Shown: positions 45,711 through 59,385, counted from the first letter of the stretch. The stretch: DNA of 64,000 bases from Ziziphus jujuba (GCF_031755915.1 NC_083383.1:23735001-23799000), one strand, 5' to 3'. Made by a program: numbers and translations. The notes: a model not told the origin generated them from the letters alone.

Positions 45711-47439
45711 AATAATATCCCTCATTATCATCCTGATATAATAATCATATTCAGTATTCTCAGGTTGTTTAGGAATTTAAATTTTTAAACATTAATGTAA
45801 ATATAATATTAGATAAGAAGTACATGTGTAAGATAACAAGTATATAAATTAACAACTAATAATGCTCACTTTAAATATGAAATTCAAACTCATATCATAA
45901 TTCAATTTCATATTATTAACAAAAGAATAAAATTAGCCGTACCTTTTCCAAGGATGCAAAATCTGACACAATCCTAGTAGTTAAACCCAAACACAACTTG
46001 AGGCCAAGTTGGTTACCCAATGGAGCAAATTTCGATGGCTATGCTAACCCAATCCACTACACAACAAGCAACCAAAATCAAAATGAAAACCCTAACCTGA
46101 ATCCAAATCAATAATAAAATCCCAATTCTAAACAAAATCATGATAAAAACCCCAATCCCAAGTACAATCGTAAACAAAATATCAACCCAAGTAAGATTAA
46201 GAAAACCCACCGATTAAATTTTAGAAAACCCACCTATAAATTTGACGAAAAACCCATAATCCTATAACCTGTACAACACAACAACCTAGCAATCAAGAAA
46301 CAAATACATCAAGAAATCCAACAATGACAGCAATCCAATGAGAAAAAAAAAAAGAAAAAAACAAAAAATGGTTGAAAAAGGAAACCCACAAATGAACCCA
46401 GCATGGTTGCCATTCAAAATGAAAGAAAAACCAGTAAATATATACTTGCCGACGATGACAGAGGAAAAAGAAAGAAGAAACCCACAAAACCCAACTAGCC
46501 CAATTGTACAACTTTTCTTATAGCATGGCAAAGCTTAAATATTTTAGGGCTTATACTTGGTGAAAAGATGAGAATTGAAAAACGTGCTTAATATATATAT
46601 ATTTTTTTTTGGAATATTAATGATGATTTTAAAATATCAAACAATGAGGGCTGAAAAAAATTGAAGGCAAATACAAGTGATTTTAAAATTTGAAAGTAAA
46701 ATTAATTTGCTTAATATTTTATTCAATTTTGTGTATGTTACTACTTATTTATAACATTTTAATAAATTTGATTCATAGTCTACATGATAAATTTAATGGA
46801 TAAATTTTTTTTTAAAAAAAATTGAAACAAATAGGCAACGCTTTTATCATGAAAAGCGTCACCCAAACATTTTCAAAATAATTAAATTTATCATTTTTTA
46901 TTAACTGTCTAATAATATTTATAGACATATAAATAAAATATTATATTAATTAAAATACTAAAAATTAAGACAATAGGTGACACTTTTTATGTTAAAAGCA
47001 TTGTATAATCTTTTTAAATTATTAAAAAATTAATTTTGTAATGAAGACATGATATCTATATTTACTAAAAATTAAAAAAAAAAATTGAGAGGGAACTCAT
47101 GCCCCCCATGGGCCATATTTGGGTCCAAATAATGCCTTCCATCACGCCCACATTCTATATAGATGTGGATAATTTATTAATTTTATTTAATATTTAATAT
47201 ATTTTTTAAAATATATAAAACTAATAACAAAAATAATAAATAGATTTTTCATTAAAACCAAATGTTTACATAAATTTCTATCTAGAACAAAAAACATATA
47301 AATAGATATTATATTGTTCAAAAAGAATATTTCTAGTTTTAATCATAAAATAATCATTCTATTAACTAGAAATTAAATAAGTATAATAAAACAAAGAAAT
47401 CGCTATGTATTACAAGTATAATATCTAAAAGTAGAATAC

Positions 47440-47918
47440 TGATAGTCACCAGGTTGAGGTGATTTTGGACAGCAACCAGATCCAAGACCAAATGGGAAAG
47501 TGGGCTAAAAGAGAGGCCCAAGAAGAAGAGATCCAGGATAGCACTAAAGATGAAACAAGTGCAAGGAAGGGTCGTTTTGAGGCTGGGAACAAAGAAGAAG
47601 CTGAAGGAAACGAGAAGAAGCTCACAAGGGAGTCATGCATGCTTCGTGAAGCCAGGAAACGTGCGAGACCACACTGGCTCAAGGATTTTGTTACGCTAGG
47701 GTAGCATTGAGACTTTTTCGGAGAGCCATAGCTAATAGCTCATAATTGTTTTTTGTTATCCAATTTGATTATTCTATCATTGTTTGTTGAGAGTAAAATT
47801 TATAAGAGGGGACTATATAATCTGTAGGGCAACATTTTGCCAGGGATGTTGTTAAAAGAAGAAAATTCTTGTGAAAGGAGTTGGGTATTGACTCGAAGAG
47901 TGCAGATATTTCTTATCA
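47440..47918 (+). repeat. Chromovirus 5' LTR
   Basis: 479 bp, TGATA...TATCA ends. Its first 58 bp recur at 52445-52502 with three substitutions. Confidence 0.85.
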
Positions 47919-47939
47919 TTGGTGCTTTCATTGAGAGAT

Positions 47940-50900
47940 GCCATGAGAAACAACACACCGACAACGAACTTGCCAAATTTTCTGCACTGCTGGAGCAACA
48001 CATGGCCGTCACCAACCAGTGCTTGACTCAATTGTCTCAGATGCGACGAGATCTCGACTCAATAGTGGAATTCACAGCAGCTCCGCCTAGTGCTGGGGCT
48101 GATAATATCCAAGTTGGGGTCTCTCGAAAATCATCCGGCAGTCCTCAGGTGGACATTAATTTGCTGCTTAAGACCTTGAAAGTTGATGTACCACGTTTCG
48201 ACGGAACAAATGTGGAGAACTGGATCTATAAGATTGAAAATTTTTTTTCTCTGTACCAGGTGGATCCCGCGATGCGCCTAGCAATTGTGGCCTTTCATTT
48301 GGACAGTGAACCATCTATGTGGTACTAATGGATGGAGAGGGGTGGTGCTCTGTTAAGCTGGGATGTATTCTTCCATGAGCTGCGAAAGATGTTTGGTGTT
48401 TCCATATATGATGACCCGTTGGAAAGAATTTCTAAACTCATCCAAACTGGGAAGGTTTCTCAGTACCACGTGGAATTTGAAAGCCTAATGACTCGAATTA
48501 CAGGGGTGCCAGAATCAATGTTCCTCAATTTCTTTGTCTGGGGATTGAAACTTGATATCCTAGGGAAATTTTGATGGCTAGACCATACGATTTGTCCGAT
48601 GCCATGGCGAAAGCACAGTTGTTCGAGGATCGGATTGAGGACTTGTTTGGGAACCACCGGAGGGAAGGTTTTCGAGCTTTGGAGACGCCATCGCGTAGTA
48701 CTGTGGCTGGTTCTTTCCTTGGCCACAAACCAACTTTTCCAGACAGCAAGGAGGCAATGTCAATCTCTCAAGCTGGTCACCCACCAGTTGGAACCTCCAA
48801 ATTTCTGATCAAACGTTTGACACCAGCGGAATTACGAGACAAACGGGAGAAGGGCCTTTGTTTCAGCTGTGATGAAAAATACCACAGCAACCATAAGTGC
48901 AAGAACAGAGTGTTGCTTCTGTATGGTGAGGATGCTGAAGTTGATACACCAGAAGAGATCGAGCCGATTGGGGAAGGCATCACCGACGACGATGAACTTG
49001 AAGTAAATCTTAATACTCTCTCAAACTCTGTGAAGCCTCGTATCTTTCGAATATTGGCTCAGCATGATACTGAAACTCTAAAAGTCACCATAGATACAGG
49101 CAGTAACAATAATTTTATTCAAGAAGCCTTGGTAGAAAAATAGGCCTTAAGTGGGAGGAAATTCGGAGGTTTAAGGTTTACATCGGCAACGGCCAGCAGC
49201 TGGTGTGTCACAAAAAATGTTTAGGAGTGAAGCTTCAAATACAGGGACATCATTTTGAGGTGGAGTTATACGTACTACCCATATGGGGTCTGGATGTGGT
49301 GCTTGGCATGCAGTGGTTGCGAACCCTTGGTCCTTGTTTGCATGATCACGGTGAACTGACTATGGAGTTCCAATAGAAGGGCAAGCAGGTGAAATTAGCT
49401 GGGGAATCTCAGTTCTCCATCCGGTAAGTCATTTTTGCTCAATTCAGTATAATGCTTCTAGAGGGTGAAGTGAAAGGGGTTTACCGGTTGTCCACAGTTC
49501 CACCTACGGCAGTGGAGAGTAGTATTACAAAGCCAGATGAGGTGTCACAAATGGAGGAAGCATTTCCATCAGCGGGCAAGGGCATTTTGCAGCCATTTCG
49601 ACAGGTATTTAGCGAATCTAAACACTTACCACCTATCCGCAACATTGACCACAGGATTCATGTACAACCTGGTTCAGTTCCACTCAATGTCCGGCAATAT
49701 CAATATCCATATTTTTAGAAGGATGTCATGGAAAAGTTGGTTATCGAAATGCTGGAACGTGGGTTTATTCAACATAGTAACAGTCCATATTCTTCCTTTG
49801 TGTTATTGGTGAAAAAGAAAGATGGCTCTTGGAGATTTTACGTCGATTATAGGGCACCAAATGGGATCATGATTAAAGATTGCTTCCCAATCCCCACCAT
49901 TGATGAACTCCTCGATGAATTAGGAGGGGCAGAAGTATTCTCCAAACTGGATCTCCGCGCCGGATATCACCAAATTCGAATGGATCATAGGGATGTGCAC
50001 AAGATAGCATTTAGAACCCATGAGAGGCACTATGAATTTGTTGTAATGCCTTTTGGGTTGTCTAATGCCCCATCCACCTTCCAAGTAGCCATGGCACAGA
50101 TTTTCAAGCCTTTCCTTCATCGGTTTGTCATTGTTTTTTTTGATGACATACTGATTTACAGTAGAGGCCAGGCTGACCATGCTCACCATTTGAGGTTGGT
50201 GCTGCAATGTCTAATGGAGAATCAATTTTTTGCCAAAGGAAGTAAATGTCAGTTTTTTCAACCTTCCATCGAGTATTTGGGCCATCTAGTCGCACGAGAA
50301 GGAGTTTGAGCCGATCCAACCAAAAGTGAGGCCATGACTAACTGGCCATAGCCTAAGAACCTCAAGCAATTACGCGGCTTCTTAGGACTCACAGGGTACT
50401 ATCGCCGCTTCGTCACGCATTATGTGGCGATCACTGCCCCACTCACCGAGTTACTCAAAAAGGACAACTTCATATGGACCACTGAAGCAACCGCAGCATT
50501 TGAGAAATTAAAACAAGTTATGACTGAGACTCCTGTCCTCCGGCTACCAGATTTTTCGAAGTAGTTTGTTCTGGAAACCGATGCTTCTAATGTTGGCATA
50601 GGGGGAGTGTTGATGCAAGAGGGACATCCACTGACATTCTTCAGCAAGAAACTTGGTCCACGTTTATTGGGCACTTCGGCATACCTACGTGAGTTGAGAG
50701 TGGTGGTCGAGGCAATCTCAAAGTGATGCCAATACCTGTTAGGATGACCTTTTATCATACACACGGACCATAAAAGCCTAAGGGAGCTCCTCACTCAAGT
50801 TATTCAAACCCCAGAACAGCAGCACTTCCTTCAGAAATTGTTGGGGTACTAGTTTACGATTAAATATAAGGCAGGATCAGGGAACTCAGAAGCGGATGCC

Positions 50901-52435
50901 TTGTCCCGCCGCCATGAAACTTATTGTCTCCCACTCCTAGTAGCCATATCAGCAGGCTGGTATGAATTTTTAGATGAATTACTTAAAGAGAATTTGGAAT
51001 GTTTGGGTCTTAAGGTACTGCAGAAATAATTATTTACTGGAACTTTGGATCGTGCCCATTACAGTTATCGGAATGGTCTACTGATGTATAAGAACAGATT
51101 TATAATTAGCAATGAGTCCAAACTGAAAACCATGTTGATCCAGGAATTTCATGACACTCCTACAGGCGGGCATGCCGAAGTTGAACGGACTTTTCTAAGA
51201 CTTAGTGCAAGTTTTTTTTTGGGAAGGAATGAGGAAAGACGTGAAGGAATTTGTGGCCAAGTGTCTCACTTGTCAGACTATCAAATACTCCACAGCAGCC
51301 CCTTATGGCTTACTCCAACCCCTCGAGATGCCTGAGCGAGTGTGGGAAGACTTAGCTCTAGATTTTATCTTCGGCTTGCCAAATTCGAGAGGCTATTCCA
51401 CAATTCTGGTGGTCATCGATCGACTCACGAAATATGCACATTTTGGACCCCTTCCGACACATTATACTGCTTCAAAGGTAGCTGAGCTTTTTACTCATAT
51501 GGCAACAAGGCTGCATGGAGTGCCACGCACACTGGTTTCAGACCGTGATCCTGATTTCACGAGCCATTTTTGGAAGAAATTGTTTGAGTTAATGGGAACC
51601 AAATTGAAGATGAGTTGTTCCTACCACTCTCAAACTGACAGCCAAACAGAGGTGACCAATAGATACTTAGAGCAGTACCTATGAGCTTTCACAACTGACA
51701 ATCCAAAATAGTGGAGCCAATGCCTTGGTTGGGCTGAATATCATTACAACACTAGTCACCATTCAGCCATTGGAATGACTCCTTTGCAAGCTGTCTACGG
51801 AAGACCTCCCCCAACCATTCCCACCTATGTGAGAGGTGCCACTTCAGTGCAAGCAGTGGAGGAAGGATTGCTGACCCCTGACTCTCTTTTGAAGCAACTG
51901 AAACAAAACTTGGAGCAAGCTCGGAATCGAATGCAGCAACTAGCCAACAAGAAACGTAGAGACATTCAGTTTCAAGTCGGGGACTTGTTTTGGTTAAGCT
52001 TCAGCCCTACCGCCAATCTACGGTGGCACACCGACTTAACTCTAAGCTTTGCCGACGTTATTTAGGTCCCTTTCCCACACTGCACAGGCTGGTCCACTGG
52101 CTTATACATTGGCATTACCGACAGGAAGCAAGATACACCCAACTTTTCATGTATCCTTGCTGAAGCCTTTCAAAGGAGATATTCCTGTTGAATCCTATCC
52201 TCTTCCAGAAGTAAGTCATGCTAACAAATCGATAAGTAAGTCATGCTAACAAATCGATGCTCACTCCCATTGCTATCTTGGCTGGCCGAATAGTACAGGT
52301 GCTAAATAAACCTTAAAAACAGGTGCTGGTGCAATGGTCTCATAGTTCACTAGAAGATGCAACTTGGGAGGATCTCCAAACCTTAAGTTAGTTGTATAAT
52401 GTGCCCGACCTTGAGGACAAGGTCATGTTTGAGGG
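47940..52435 (+). pseudogene. Chromovirus gag-pol polyprotein, disrupted
   Basis: Gag (VDVPRFDGTNVENWIYKIEN near 48185; stop at 48327), CCHC knuckle CFSCDEKYHSNHKC (near 48860), aspartic protease IDTGSNNNF (near 49092), reverse transcriptase (49728-50309, with [15 protein letters not shown] and the catalytic FFDDILIYS), RNase H (50310-50940, several stops), integrase with HHCC zinc finger and DDE residues (51120-51690; LDFIFGLPNS, SDRDPDF, TDSQTEVTNR). The C-terminal chromodomain-like tail (52255-52435) has VLVQWS, DATWEDLQ and LEDKVMFEGGG. More than eight stops or frameshifts make it non-functional. Confidence 0.9.
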
Positions 52436-52444
52436 AGGGGGAAG

Positions 52445-52502
52445 TGATAGTCACCAGGTTGAGGTAATTTTGGATAGCAACCAGGTCCAAGACCAAATGG
52501 GA
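52445..52502 (+). repeat. Chromovirus 3' LTR, truncated
   Basis: TGATAGTCACCAGGTTGAGG and onward, to CCAAATGGGAAA. The rest of the LTR is deleted. Confidence 0.85.
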
Positions 52503-53839
52503 AACGAGTTATAAAATATAGCTAAGTGAGAAAAGTGAAGAGAAATATGCAAAAAAGAAAATAATAATAGTATAGAAAAATGAAACGAATTACTAAAACA
52601 CAAGATAATAATAATAATAATAATAACAATAATAACAATAATAAAATCAAAAGCACTTAAGGATGTGGGAAATTATCGGGAAAAAAACAAAAGGTTCAAA
52701 TTAAATGTGGAAAAGAGGTGGCACAACCAAGCTGACACTGGGCCCTACTTGGGTCTGCCATTCTATGTGTGAAGAGTTTAAAACAATATTGTTTGTATAG
52801 TCTATGAAAATTGAAAAATCTTATTAGAAAGGTGTCTTATCATAACTCGATCAGTTTTTCTCTTATATATATATATATATATATATATTTTGAACTTCTT
52901 ATCTTTTTATACGCTGCATCCCAATTATTGAAAAGTTAGCCGAGCATTCAGATCCACCCAATAAATGTGAAGTTGATCAAGATCTAATATCCTTATTTGA
53001 AAGGAATTCTTATTTAGTGTCTGCTTTCTTTTTAAAGTTTGTTTTTGGTTGTGGACATGATATGATTCGGATTTTTCGATTCTATAAATTTGTTGAGCTT
53101 TTTTCACTTTAATTTTTAATTTGGTTAATGTTGCTTTTTTTTTTTTTTTTTGTTATTTGTCATGGTTCACTATAACAAATGAAATTAATTTGAAATTTGT
53201 TTATTTTAATTATAAATCACTAGAATTTGTCCAAAAAATTACAAATCGTTAGTGGTCACTATATTGTGCTAGTGTTGTACTTTTGGATTTAGCTGTTAAT
53301 TAATATGTTTAGTTTAAATCAGATCTATCTATATTGATTTAGAATTTGGATCATCTTTTGATTTAATTTTATCTAAGCCTTTGAAGATCAAATGACACAT
53401 GACAAATTAGATATCAATGATCATGATTTATCTTTAATTTATTATTCCCTTTTTTATTTAACATTTTTCTTAATCTATTTACATTTGGCAATTAATATAT
53501 GAATGGCCAATATCCATCCTTTGATTTTTTTTTTAATAAAAAATCTGGAAAGAAAATCTGGAAAAAAAAATATTTTAATAAAAAAATAAATATCCAGGTA
53601 TTAATAAAGTATACATAAAAAAAAGAAAAAAAAAACAACTTTTCATCGAATCTCATCTTCCTATTGAAAAATCAACCAGTACTTAAACATTTTATTTTAA
53701 AAAATTAAAATGGTAAACGTATTTTTAGATGCACCAAAAATCAGAAAAAAAAAATAAAAAAACACAATTACAAAGCTATCCACCACCAAATGGAAAAATA
53801 AAATAAAATAAATGGATATGCATATATATATTTATATCA

Positions 53840-54260
53840 TAATATTTACCTTTGCAAAAACAATATATCATAATATTTACAATTTATAATTTAATTTTTG
53901 TTTTGGTTAACTGTTTTGGGCATCTCTGACTATGGGTGGTTTTCTTTGCGGGAATGTCGTATTTTTATTCATCATGCTGAGCTTCAGGATTGTTTTGCTT
54001 CTCGTTTATGTTAGCGTTTTTTTGGTTTGGTTGTAGTTGCAGTAGTCTCTTTTTCCAGTTGGCTTTTTTTTTTTTTTTTTTTTTCCCCTAATTAATTGGG
54101 TGTTTGCCCTTTTGAGTTTTAATGAGGCTAATTGGATTGGGTTTCTGTTGTGTTTGTTGGGGGTTTCTTTGGCTTTGTTATTTTCTTATCATTTTGTATT
54201 GCTTTTTTTTTCTTTAATACTATTTTGAACTGTTTCTATTGTTTTGGTTAAATAATTATT
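53840..54260 (+). other. Possible LINE 3' tail relic
   Basis: T- and G-rich stretch with GGTTTCTTTGGCTTTGTTATT and TTTTGTATTGCTTTTTTTTT, resembling the 3' untranslated tail of plant L1 elements. No reverse-transcriptase reading frame was recognised, so this is a weak call. Confidence 0.25.
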
Positions 54261-54469
54261 GCTTTAATAAAATAAATCAAAGAGATAAAATTACATTGTT
54301 TAAGAAAAACTTTTCTTAAACCCAAAAAAAAAAAAAAAATTGATTATAAATTTTTTTCTTTTATGGTGAACTGCAGTGCACCATTTTAAGGTTGTACCAA
54401 TCCGGTTTTAAATTTTTAATTTGGATAAATTGGTGTCTGACTTTTCAAGATCGTTGTAAATTGATTAAT

Positions 54470-56190
54470 AACAAGTATGTTAAAATTAAAAATGCTAATG
54501 TCAGCATGACATTATCCTCAGATCATTATTATCTTCAAAAATTAAAAAAAAATTAAAAAAATTTAAAATATAAATATATATATATATATATTTGTTATTT
54601 TTCTATTTTATATTTATGGTTTTTAATTTGAAAAATTATATCAATTCTTTTTTTCATTTAAATTAAAATACCCACAATTTGATAATTAAATATTTTTGAA
54701 CCTAAAATTAGTCTAAAAATAAAATTGAAATTTTTTATCTAATAAAAATAATTTTATTAAAACAAAAATTAAACATAATTTTTATGCCCAAACCAACCCA
54801 AAAAAAAAAAAAGGACCAAAATACCAAAATAAAAATTAGATCAAAACTTAAAAAAGTGAAAAAATAAAAAAAGCTTTTTAGTTCTAATTTTTACCATAAT
54901 TCATTTTTCAAAAATAAAAATAGTTTTAAATTTTTTTTTAAAAGAATACGTTTGTTAGTTTTTCATTTTATAAAACAAGAAAAAATAGGCCAAAATGATC
55001 TAATTTTTCCCCTTTTGAAAAAAAATTTTCATTTGACCAAATGAATTATAGAACAAAATATCAATATTGAAATGATTTATTATCTTTTTTCCATTTTTAA
55101 AAAACTTTCCCATTTGACCAAAAATAAACCATTCAAAACGAAAGAATAAAAATTAGACCAAAAATGAAAATGGAGGCCATTTTACCATTTTGGTCTATTC
55201 TAATTAATTTTTTCATTTTTAAATTTTTGGCCTGTAAATGGTCTAATTTTGTTTCCCACTTTTTTAATTTTTATTTTGGTATTTTGGCATAATTATTTTT
55301 AAGCTTTGGTAAAATAAAATTATTTTTGTTCGATTAAAATTTTCAATATTATTTTAATTTTAATTTTTGATCTAATTTTAGGTTAAAAAAGATTCAATTA
55401 TGATTGTTGATATTTTAATTTAAATAAAAAAATGAATAGATATAATTTTTTAAATAAAAATTATAAATATAAAATAATAAAAATGTATTTTAAAAAAAAA
55501 ATCGAAACAAACTTTATTGTTTTAAAAAGAAATTTATTTGAATTTTTTAATTTTTGGCTTGACTTTTGTTATGGTATTTTGGTCTAATTATTTTTAATTT
55601 TTGGTTGAATAAATTATTTTCATTAGACCAAAAATTCAAATTTTATTTTAATTTTTCTCAATCTAATTTTAGGTTAAAAAATAGTTAATTATGATTGTTG
55701 GTATTTTAATTTAAATAAAATTAATGGATACAATTTTATAAATAAAAAAAGCATAAATATAAAATGAAAAAATAACAAACGTATTTTCATTAAAATTTTA
55801 AAAAACTTTATTTTAAAAAAAATTATTTTTTAAAATATATTTTTTTAATTTCTTGGTCTAAGTTTTATTTTGATATTTTGGTTTTTTGTTTGGGCATAAA
55901 AAGTTATTTTTAATTTTGTAATAATTATTATTATTAGATCGAAACTTCCATTTTTTTAACTGTTATTTTTTAGTCTAATTTTAAGTCCAAGAATTTTTTA
56001 TTATGACTGTGGGTATTTTAGTTTTAAAAAAAGAAATTTATACATTTTTTTTCAAAAAAAATATAAATATAAAATAGAAAAATAACAAATGTATTTTTTA
56101 AATTTTTTTAAAAATATTTTTTTATTTATAAAAAACAATTATAATGTTATGCTGATATCGGTACCGTTAATTTTAACATTACCATAAAAA
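54470..56190. repeat. Complex foldback (nested inverted-repeat) element
   Basis: The outer arms are inverted: GTTAAAATTAAAAATGCTAA then GTCAGCATGACATTAT (54479-54515) mirrors 56140-56180. Inside, a module of about 300 bp (ACAAA.GTATTTTT, TAAATATAAAATAGAAAAAT, TTTAGTTTAAAATACC.AC, CCTAAAATTAGACCAAAAA, CCAAAATACCAAAATAAAA) occurs once forward (54560-54900) and three times reversed (55200-55500, 55540-55800, 55850-56110). The sequence is extremely AT-rich with no ORF. It may be a foldback derivative of a DNA transposon; the family is not identified. Confidence 0.55.
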
Positions 56191-58516
56191 ATAGGCCAAT
56201 TTGCTATGTCAAGATCCAATGCACCCAAATCAATAAATTGTTAATAGCATTATTGTCTTTATATCGTTTTTTGGAAGGTAAAAGTAACTACAAATTAAAG
56301 TAAGGGATCTTTATGACATGTCAAAAAACTGGAGGTTTAATTTGGATTTATATTATTTATTAGAGGTATCAGTGAAATATTTAAATATGGAAAACTAAAA
56401 AGATATTAAATGAAATTTTTTCTATGATAAATGTACTAGGGTTCCATAGGGTGTATCAAAAAATGTAGATGTACTGATAAACAAACATGAATAGGAGAAC
56501 TAAAATTTTGTCATTAACTTGGAATAAAAATTAAGAACTGAAGATCTCAAAAATCAATTAAGTATAGCTTAACTACCAGTTCTAATTATATTCTTGCATT
56601 AAATTGTAGTTTAATATATTATAACGGAAAAAATAAGAAAATAATATAAAAATAATAACATTGTATTAAAATAGATTAAACAGATTATTTCATTTAATAT
56701 GAATATTAAATAAATATAAATTAGGTTACTGTTGAAAAATTTTGATATGAAAGATTACCGATAAATTGCGACCAATAATGATGATTTTAATTATGAACTG
56801 AAATATTAGAAATCACACTGTACTTTCATTCCTTTCAAACGAAGCAATATTCCTCATGAACTTTATCCAAAAATTATATTAATCATTTTGTTAACATCCA
56901 CAAATTTACATATTTATATATTTATTTATTAATTATTGTTGTATTTGTATAAAAACATAAACAGTCGCCTACTTCATACTTGTGGTGTTTACATTGCTTT
57001 GTTTTTTGGTCTCTTTCTTAATCTTTCAGCCTCTGTAAATTGCTTGGCCTTTGTTTTCGTTTCTCTCTCTTTCCATTTCCCTGCAGCAAATCCTTGAGTT
57101 GATGAGAAATTCTCGAGAAAAGAAAGAGGTGTTAGTTAAGGTTTTTTTTTTTTTTTTTTTTGGCTTTAGATATGATATGGGAATGAGGGCATGACAACGA
57201 AGAATGAATTTCAGTTTGCATGAATGGATTTCAGTAGGCACAATGTTAACAACAACTGGGTATAGTGCAAGTTTTTTTTTTTTTTTTTTGGTCTATATGA
57301 GTCTCGCATATTTCTGTTAAATTAAAGCGATGAATGTTACTAAAATGATATTAATTTGACCTTTAGGAAAAGTGCAAAAGGGAGATTTGCTTCATGTTAA
57401 ACTACAAAGGACAAATTGAAACAACAAGAGGGTAATTTGTAATTTCTCTAATAAAACTTTCAATTTACATTTTGACGTATTTGTTGGAGCAGGGGAAGAA
57501 AGTTGAATGACTAATCACCTTGCGGATTCGAGGTTGCTGGTTCGGTCCTTAGCAAGCCCTATAAGCTTCTCATGTGCATGTTAGTATGCTCAAATTATAG
57601 CTGGTAGAGGGGGCTGCAAAAATTATATATTTATTGGTTTGGACTCCCAGAAAGGTATGAAAGACAAACAAATGGTATGCTGATCCAAACAGCTTTGTGA
57701 TACCCCTCAGAATTTTTTTTTTTCAATCTAAAATAAAAAAATAAATGGTGGTTCAATTTGTACACAACCATTTCAAATTTTCATTATTTTTTTTAATCTA
57801 GAGCATGCACTTTTAGCCCCTGTTTTGGCAGGAATGAGGAAAACTATAGAAGGAATGAAATACTGAAAAATGGAAAAAAAAAAAAAAAAAAAAAACTCAT
57901 ATTTTTCCTTCATCCTCTTTTCTTCACTAACCAAACAAACCATTTTCACTCCTACTTTTTCACCCTTTTTTTTTTTTTTTTCTGTCTCTTCTTCTACTTT
58001 TTCACCAACAACAAACAAAACTACTGGCTTATTACCAAAAAAAAAAATTAAAAAACAAAGCTCCTGGCTAGGCCTTTTTTTTGGTAGAACATTTTTAGGC
58101 TCAGCTGCTTTTCAGATTTGCAATAAAATTATAGGCACATGCTATTCACGTGCACAGAGACACCGGCTCCACCGTTATAAAATTTGATAATTTGACCAAA
58201 ATGTCCAACAAATTCTGAATGGTCCCAATAACAAATTTTTTTAAAAAAAATACTGGTTTAACCCCAAGCTGCATGGATGGTACCAGAAGACAATCTGCCT
58301 AAAATTTTCAAATCTATACAAAGATTCGATATTTTAACCCCAAGTTTTCGTTGGCAGGCAATTGGGCAAGATTATTATATTAATTGATCACATATGGTAA
58401 ATGTTTTAGGGTCTTACATCATTTCATAATATTTATTGGTTTTATTTCAGCAAAATAAAAAAATAAATAAATAAATAAATAAAAACATTTATTGGTTTTA
58501 ATTTTCAATTTTTTTT
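56191..58516. other. AT-rich intergenic region
   Basis: No gene recognised. Long T-runs at 57140, 57270 and 57870-57980. A short stretch near 57500-57610 has a B-box-like GGTTCGGTCC and could be a SINE relic, but no full tRNA-like head or target duplication was found. Confidence 0.4.
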
Positions 58517-59376
58517 TAAAACTGGAAGATATTCAAATGTAAAATATTAAAACTGTTTTTTAAATCTTACATTTAGGTGAAAAACAAAAATTGATACAGT
58601 AATTTTTTTAATATTAAATTATATAAAATTTCATATTAAAAAATATTAAAAATATTAATTTTAAAATTTTATATTTTAATATTTTTTATATTAAAATTTG
58701 ATAGAATTTAATATCAATAATGTGAGATTGTTTTTAAGCATTGTTAATCAAATGTCAAAAACATCTAAATTAGAATAATTTAAAACCTTAAAAATTTAAA
58801 TTATAAAAATTAAAAGATACTAAAATACAATTAACTCTTACGAGACAAACAAACATGCTCATTAGTTTTTGAATTAGTTTTTGAAATTTAATAATTATCT
58901 ATCATTTCAAAGGCTGAAACCATAACTTCATTTTATATGCGTTTTTTTTTTTTTTTTCATTTCCAATTTTCAAATTCATTATCTTTTTTTTTTTTTTCTT
59001 TTTGTGGGTTTTTCCTAAAAAAATGAAAATGCTATAAATATAAGGATGCATTCAGAATCAGAGCACTGTGTTTTGTTCATCTGGGTCACTCCATTTGCAC
59101 AGAGTACTATCATCAAACAGGTTGTGTTTTCTCCCAAAAGCTTTTGGTTGATTGATTGAAACTGTAAAAATGGGTTTCTTTTTCTGGACCTCTCGTTTTT
59201 TTTTGCGGATTATATAAGTATGTAATCTTTTGGAGAAGGACCTTTTTTTTTTGAAAAAAATTTTTGGTGATCGTTTGTGTGAAAATTATATGGATAAGGC
59301 TGGTTAAATGTGTTTTGTTCTTGGGCTTACTCCCGATGGGCCTTCTATTTTTTTTCTAGCCATCTTTTCTCCAAGG

Positions 59377-59385
59377 ATATTTCAT
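59377..59385. other. Empty (pre-insertion) site of the MULE
   Basis: A single ATATTTCAT flanked by CTCCAAGG and TCAATAAAGATGC, equivalent to the two sides of the element in copy 1. Confidence 0.9.

Larger units (their letters stand above)
41915..47030. mobile_element. Second CACTA element of the same family, opposite orientation, interrupted by a solo LTR
   Basis: Begins CATTATAAGAATCGTAATGA (41915-41934), differing from the first element's terminus CACTACAAGAATCGCAATGA only by C-to-T changes. Next come subterminal units (GCCGATGCTTT...AAAGCGTTG, AGCATCGCTAAA) to 42360, then AT-rich sequence homologous to the reverse complement of 27250-27540. At 42811 a 2.9 kb LTR interrupts it. Weak motifs (GGCAACGCTTTT...AAAAGCGTCACC, 46835-46865; 46975-47010) mark the far side. 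The far terminus was not found, so the end coordinate is approximate. The short ORFs at 46.0-46.5 kb show no known domain. Confidence 0.65.
47440..52502 (+). mobile_element. Ty3/gypsy chromovirus, degenerate, 3' LTR truncated
   Basis: The left LTR 47440-47918 begins TGATA and ends TATCA. A primer site follows (TTGGTGCTTTCATTGAGAG). The right LTR starts at 52445 after the purine tract GAGGGAGGGGGAAG but ends after about 58 bp, where the flanking duplicated DNA resumes. Compared with 39.63 kb, about 14 bp of target sequence is also missing on the right, so a deletion removed most of the 3' LTR and some flank. Domain order gag-protease-RT-RNaseH-integrase-chromodomain identifies a chromovirus. 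Confidence 0.9.
47040..53830. repeat. Dispersed duplication B, copy 2 (split by a chromovirus)
   Basis: 47040-47439 and 52503-53830 match 39185-40740. Copy 2 also carries about 300 extra bases at 52870-53180 that copy 1 lacks. Confidence 0.8.

Noticed and set aside
46013..46531. Hydrophobic ORFs suggesting a membrane protein
   Set aside because: Overlapping frames are equally open in T-rich sequence, with no conserved motif or splice context.
57500..57610. tRNA gene or intact SINE
   Set aside because: Only a B-box-like GGTTCGGTCC is visible; there is no cloverleaf, no convincing A box and no target duplication.
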